In this document: piece by piece, positions 5,603 to 5,887 of the stretch
Numbering within the stretch: the stretch's first letter is position 1
Layout: every line of letters starts with the position of its first letter
Source of the DNA: Betaproteobacteria bacterium
GTDB lineage: Bacteria; Pseudomonadota; Gammaproteobacteria; Burkholderiales; SG8-41
Assembly (NCBI GenBank): GCA_023266245.1
Contig: JAHFRO010000150.1
Span: 1-5,887, forward strand
Length of the DNA: 5,887 nucleotides
Direction of reading: 5' to 3'
Position numbers and translations under genes: made by a program
The notes under the pieces: model-generated
Databases searched by the model: none
What the model was told of the DNA's origin: nothing
What the model saw: the letters and a program-made list of their open reading frames with translations, nothing else

Positions 5603-5620
5603 ACAAATCCCACTGCTCGG

Positions 5621-5649
5621 TTGAGGGCGCCGCCGCGTTGTTCTATGTT
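5621..5649 (+). promoter_or_regulatory. Candidate promoter of the radical SAM gene
   Basis: TTGAGG (5621-5626) and TATGTT (5644-5649) are separated by 17 bp and each matches the sigma70 consensus at four of six positions. A start at A5657 would put the upstream Fnr box at -61.5, a class I activating position. The leader would be about 29 nt. Confidence 0.42.
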
Positions 5650-5685
5650 GGCGCAGATACAGGACAAACATGACAGGGACGCCGT

Positions 5686-5887
5686 ATGGATCAGCGCCTC
5701 GATTCGATTACCGCTAGAATCGACCGCATCAAGCAGCTCACCGGCAACTACCGCAGTCCAACGCCGCCGGTGCCGAAGAGCGTCAAGATCGAGCTCACCG
5801 CCCGCTGCGACTTCGAGTGTTTTTTCTGCGCCTCGCACACGCGGCCGCGCGAGAAGTCCGATATGCCGTGGGAGTTCTACACACGCA
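5686..5887 (+). CDS. Radical SAM protein, N-terminal part (runs off the window)
   Basis: Only the first 67 residues are present; the frame is still open at the window edge. After a charged N-terminal segment (1-30) comes KIELTARC and the radical SAM motif C41-x3-C45-x2-C48 (CDFECFFC), which binds the [4Fe-4S] cluster used to cleave S-adenosylmethionine. The context (KxELTxxC, then CASHTRPREKSDM) resembles the start of MoaA/NirJ/SPASM-type enzymes, but the rest of the protein is needed to name it. An AGGGA at 5674-5678, 7 nt before the ATG, supports this start. An ATG at 5670 is in another frame. It is divergent from nirK across 153 bp and shares the Fnr box, so it may be expressed anaerobically. 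A heme d1 enzyme (NirJ) would be unexpected beside a copper nitrite reductase, so a maturation or peptide-modifying role is as likely. Confidence 0.85.
   Translation, partial: MDQRLDSITARIDRIKQLTGNYRSPTPPVPKSVKIELTARCDFECFFCASHTRPREKSDMPWEFYTR

Overview
The window looks like a chromosomal stretch of a high-GC, facultatively anaerobic, denitrifying proteobacterium, probably a betaproteobacterium. The basis is GC-rich codon use, a four-cysteine Fnr, an oxygen-independent HemN, a copper nitrite reductase and two near-consensus Fnr boxes. The taxonomic call is an inference; no rRNA or other marker gene is present.

Layout. (1) Positions 1-1450: a Tat-exported Rieske-type [2Fe-2S] protein (59-763, +) preceded by a perfectly phased 7-bp tandem repeat, then a lipoprotein Cu/Zn superoxide dismutase, sodC (849-1412, +), closed by a 12-bp hairpin. 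(2) Positions 1450-1617: a gene-free spacer filled with short reiterated motifs. (3) Positions 1618-3897: hemN (-) and fnr (+), divergently transcribed around one Fnr box. (4) Positions 3898-4104: a small spacer with a possible 45-codon reading frame on the minus strand, in frame behind the nirK stop. (5) Positions 4105-5532: nirK (-), a lipoprotein two-cupredoxin nitrite reductase fused to a C-terminal c-type cytochrome. (6) Positions 5533-5887: a second divergent control region with an Fnr box, then the start of a radical SAM gene (+) that leaves the window.

How it fits together. The two Fnr boxes are the same 16-bp sequence in opposite orientation. Box 1 sits where it could activate hemN and block the fnr promoter. 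Box 2 sits about 41.5 bp upstream of a plausible nirK transcription start and about 61 bp upstream of a plausible start for the radical SAM gene. The right two thirds of the window therefore reads as a compact anaerobic regulon: Fnr senses loss of oxygen, HemN maintains heme synthesis without oxygen, and NirK, itself a heme protein, reduces nitrite to nitric oxide. The Rieske protein and SodC on the left are envelope redox proteins with no visible Fnr site.

No RNA genes, insertion sequences or CRISPR arrays were seen. The most unusual items are the cytochrome-fused, lipoprotein NirK, the paired Fnr boxes, the Rieske protein with an enlarged loop between its ligand motifs, and the reiterated intergenic repeats.
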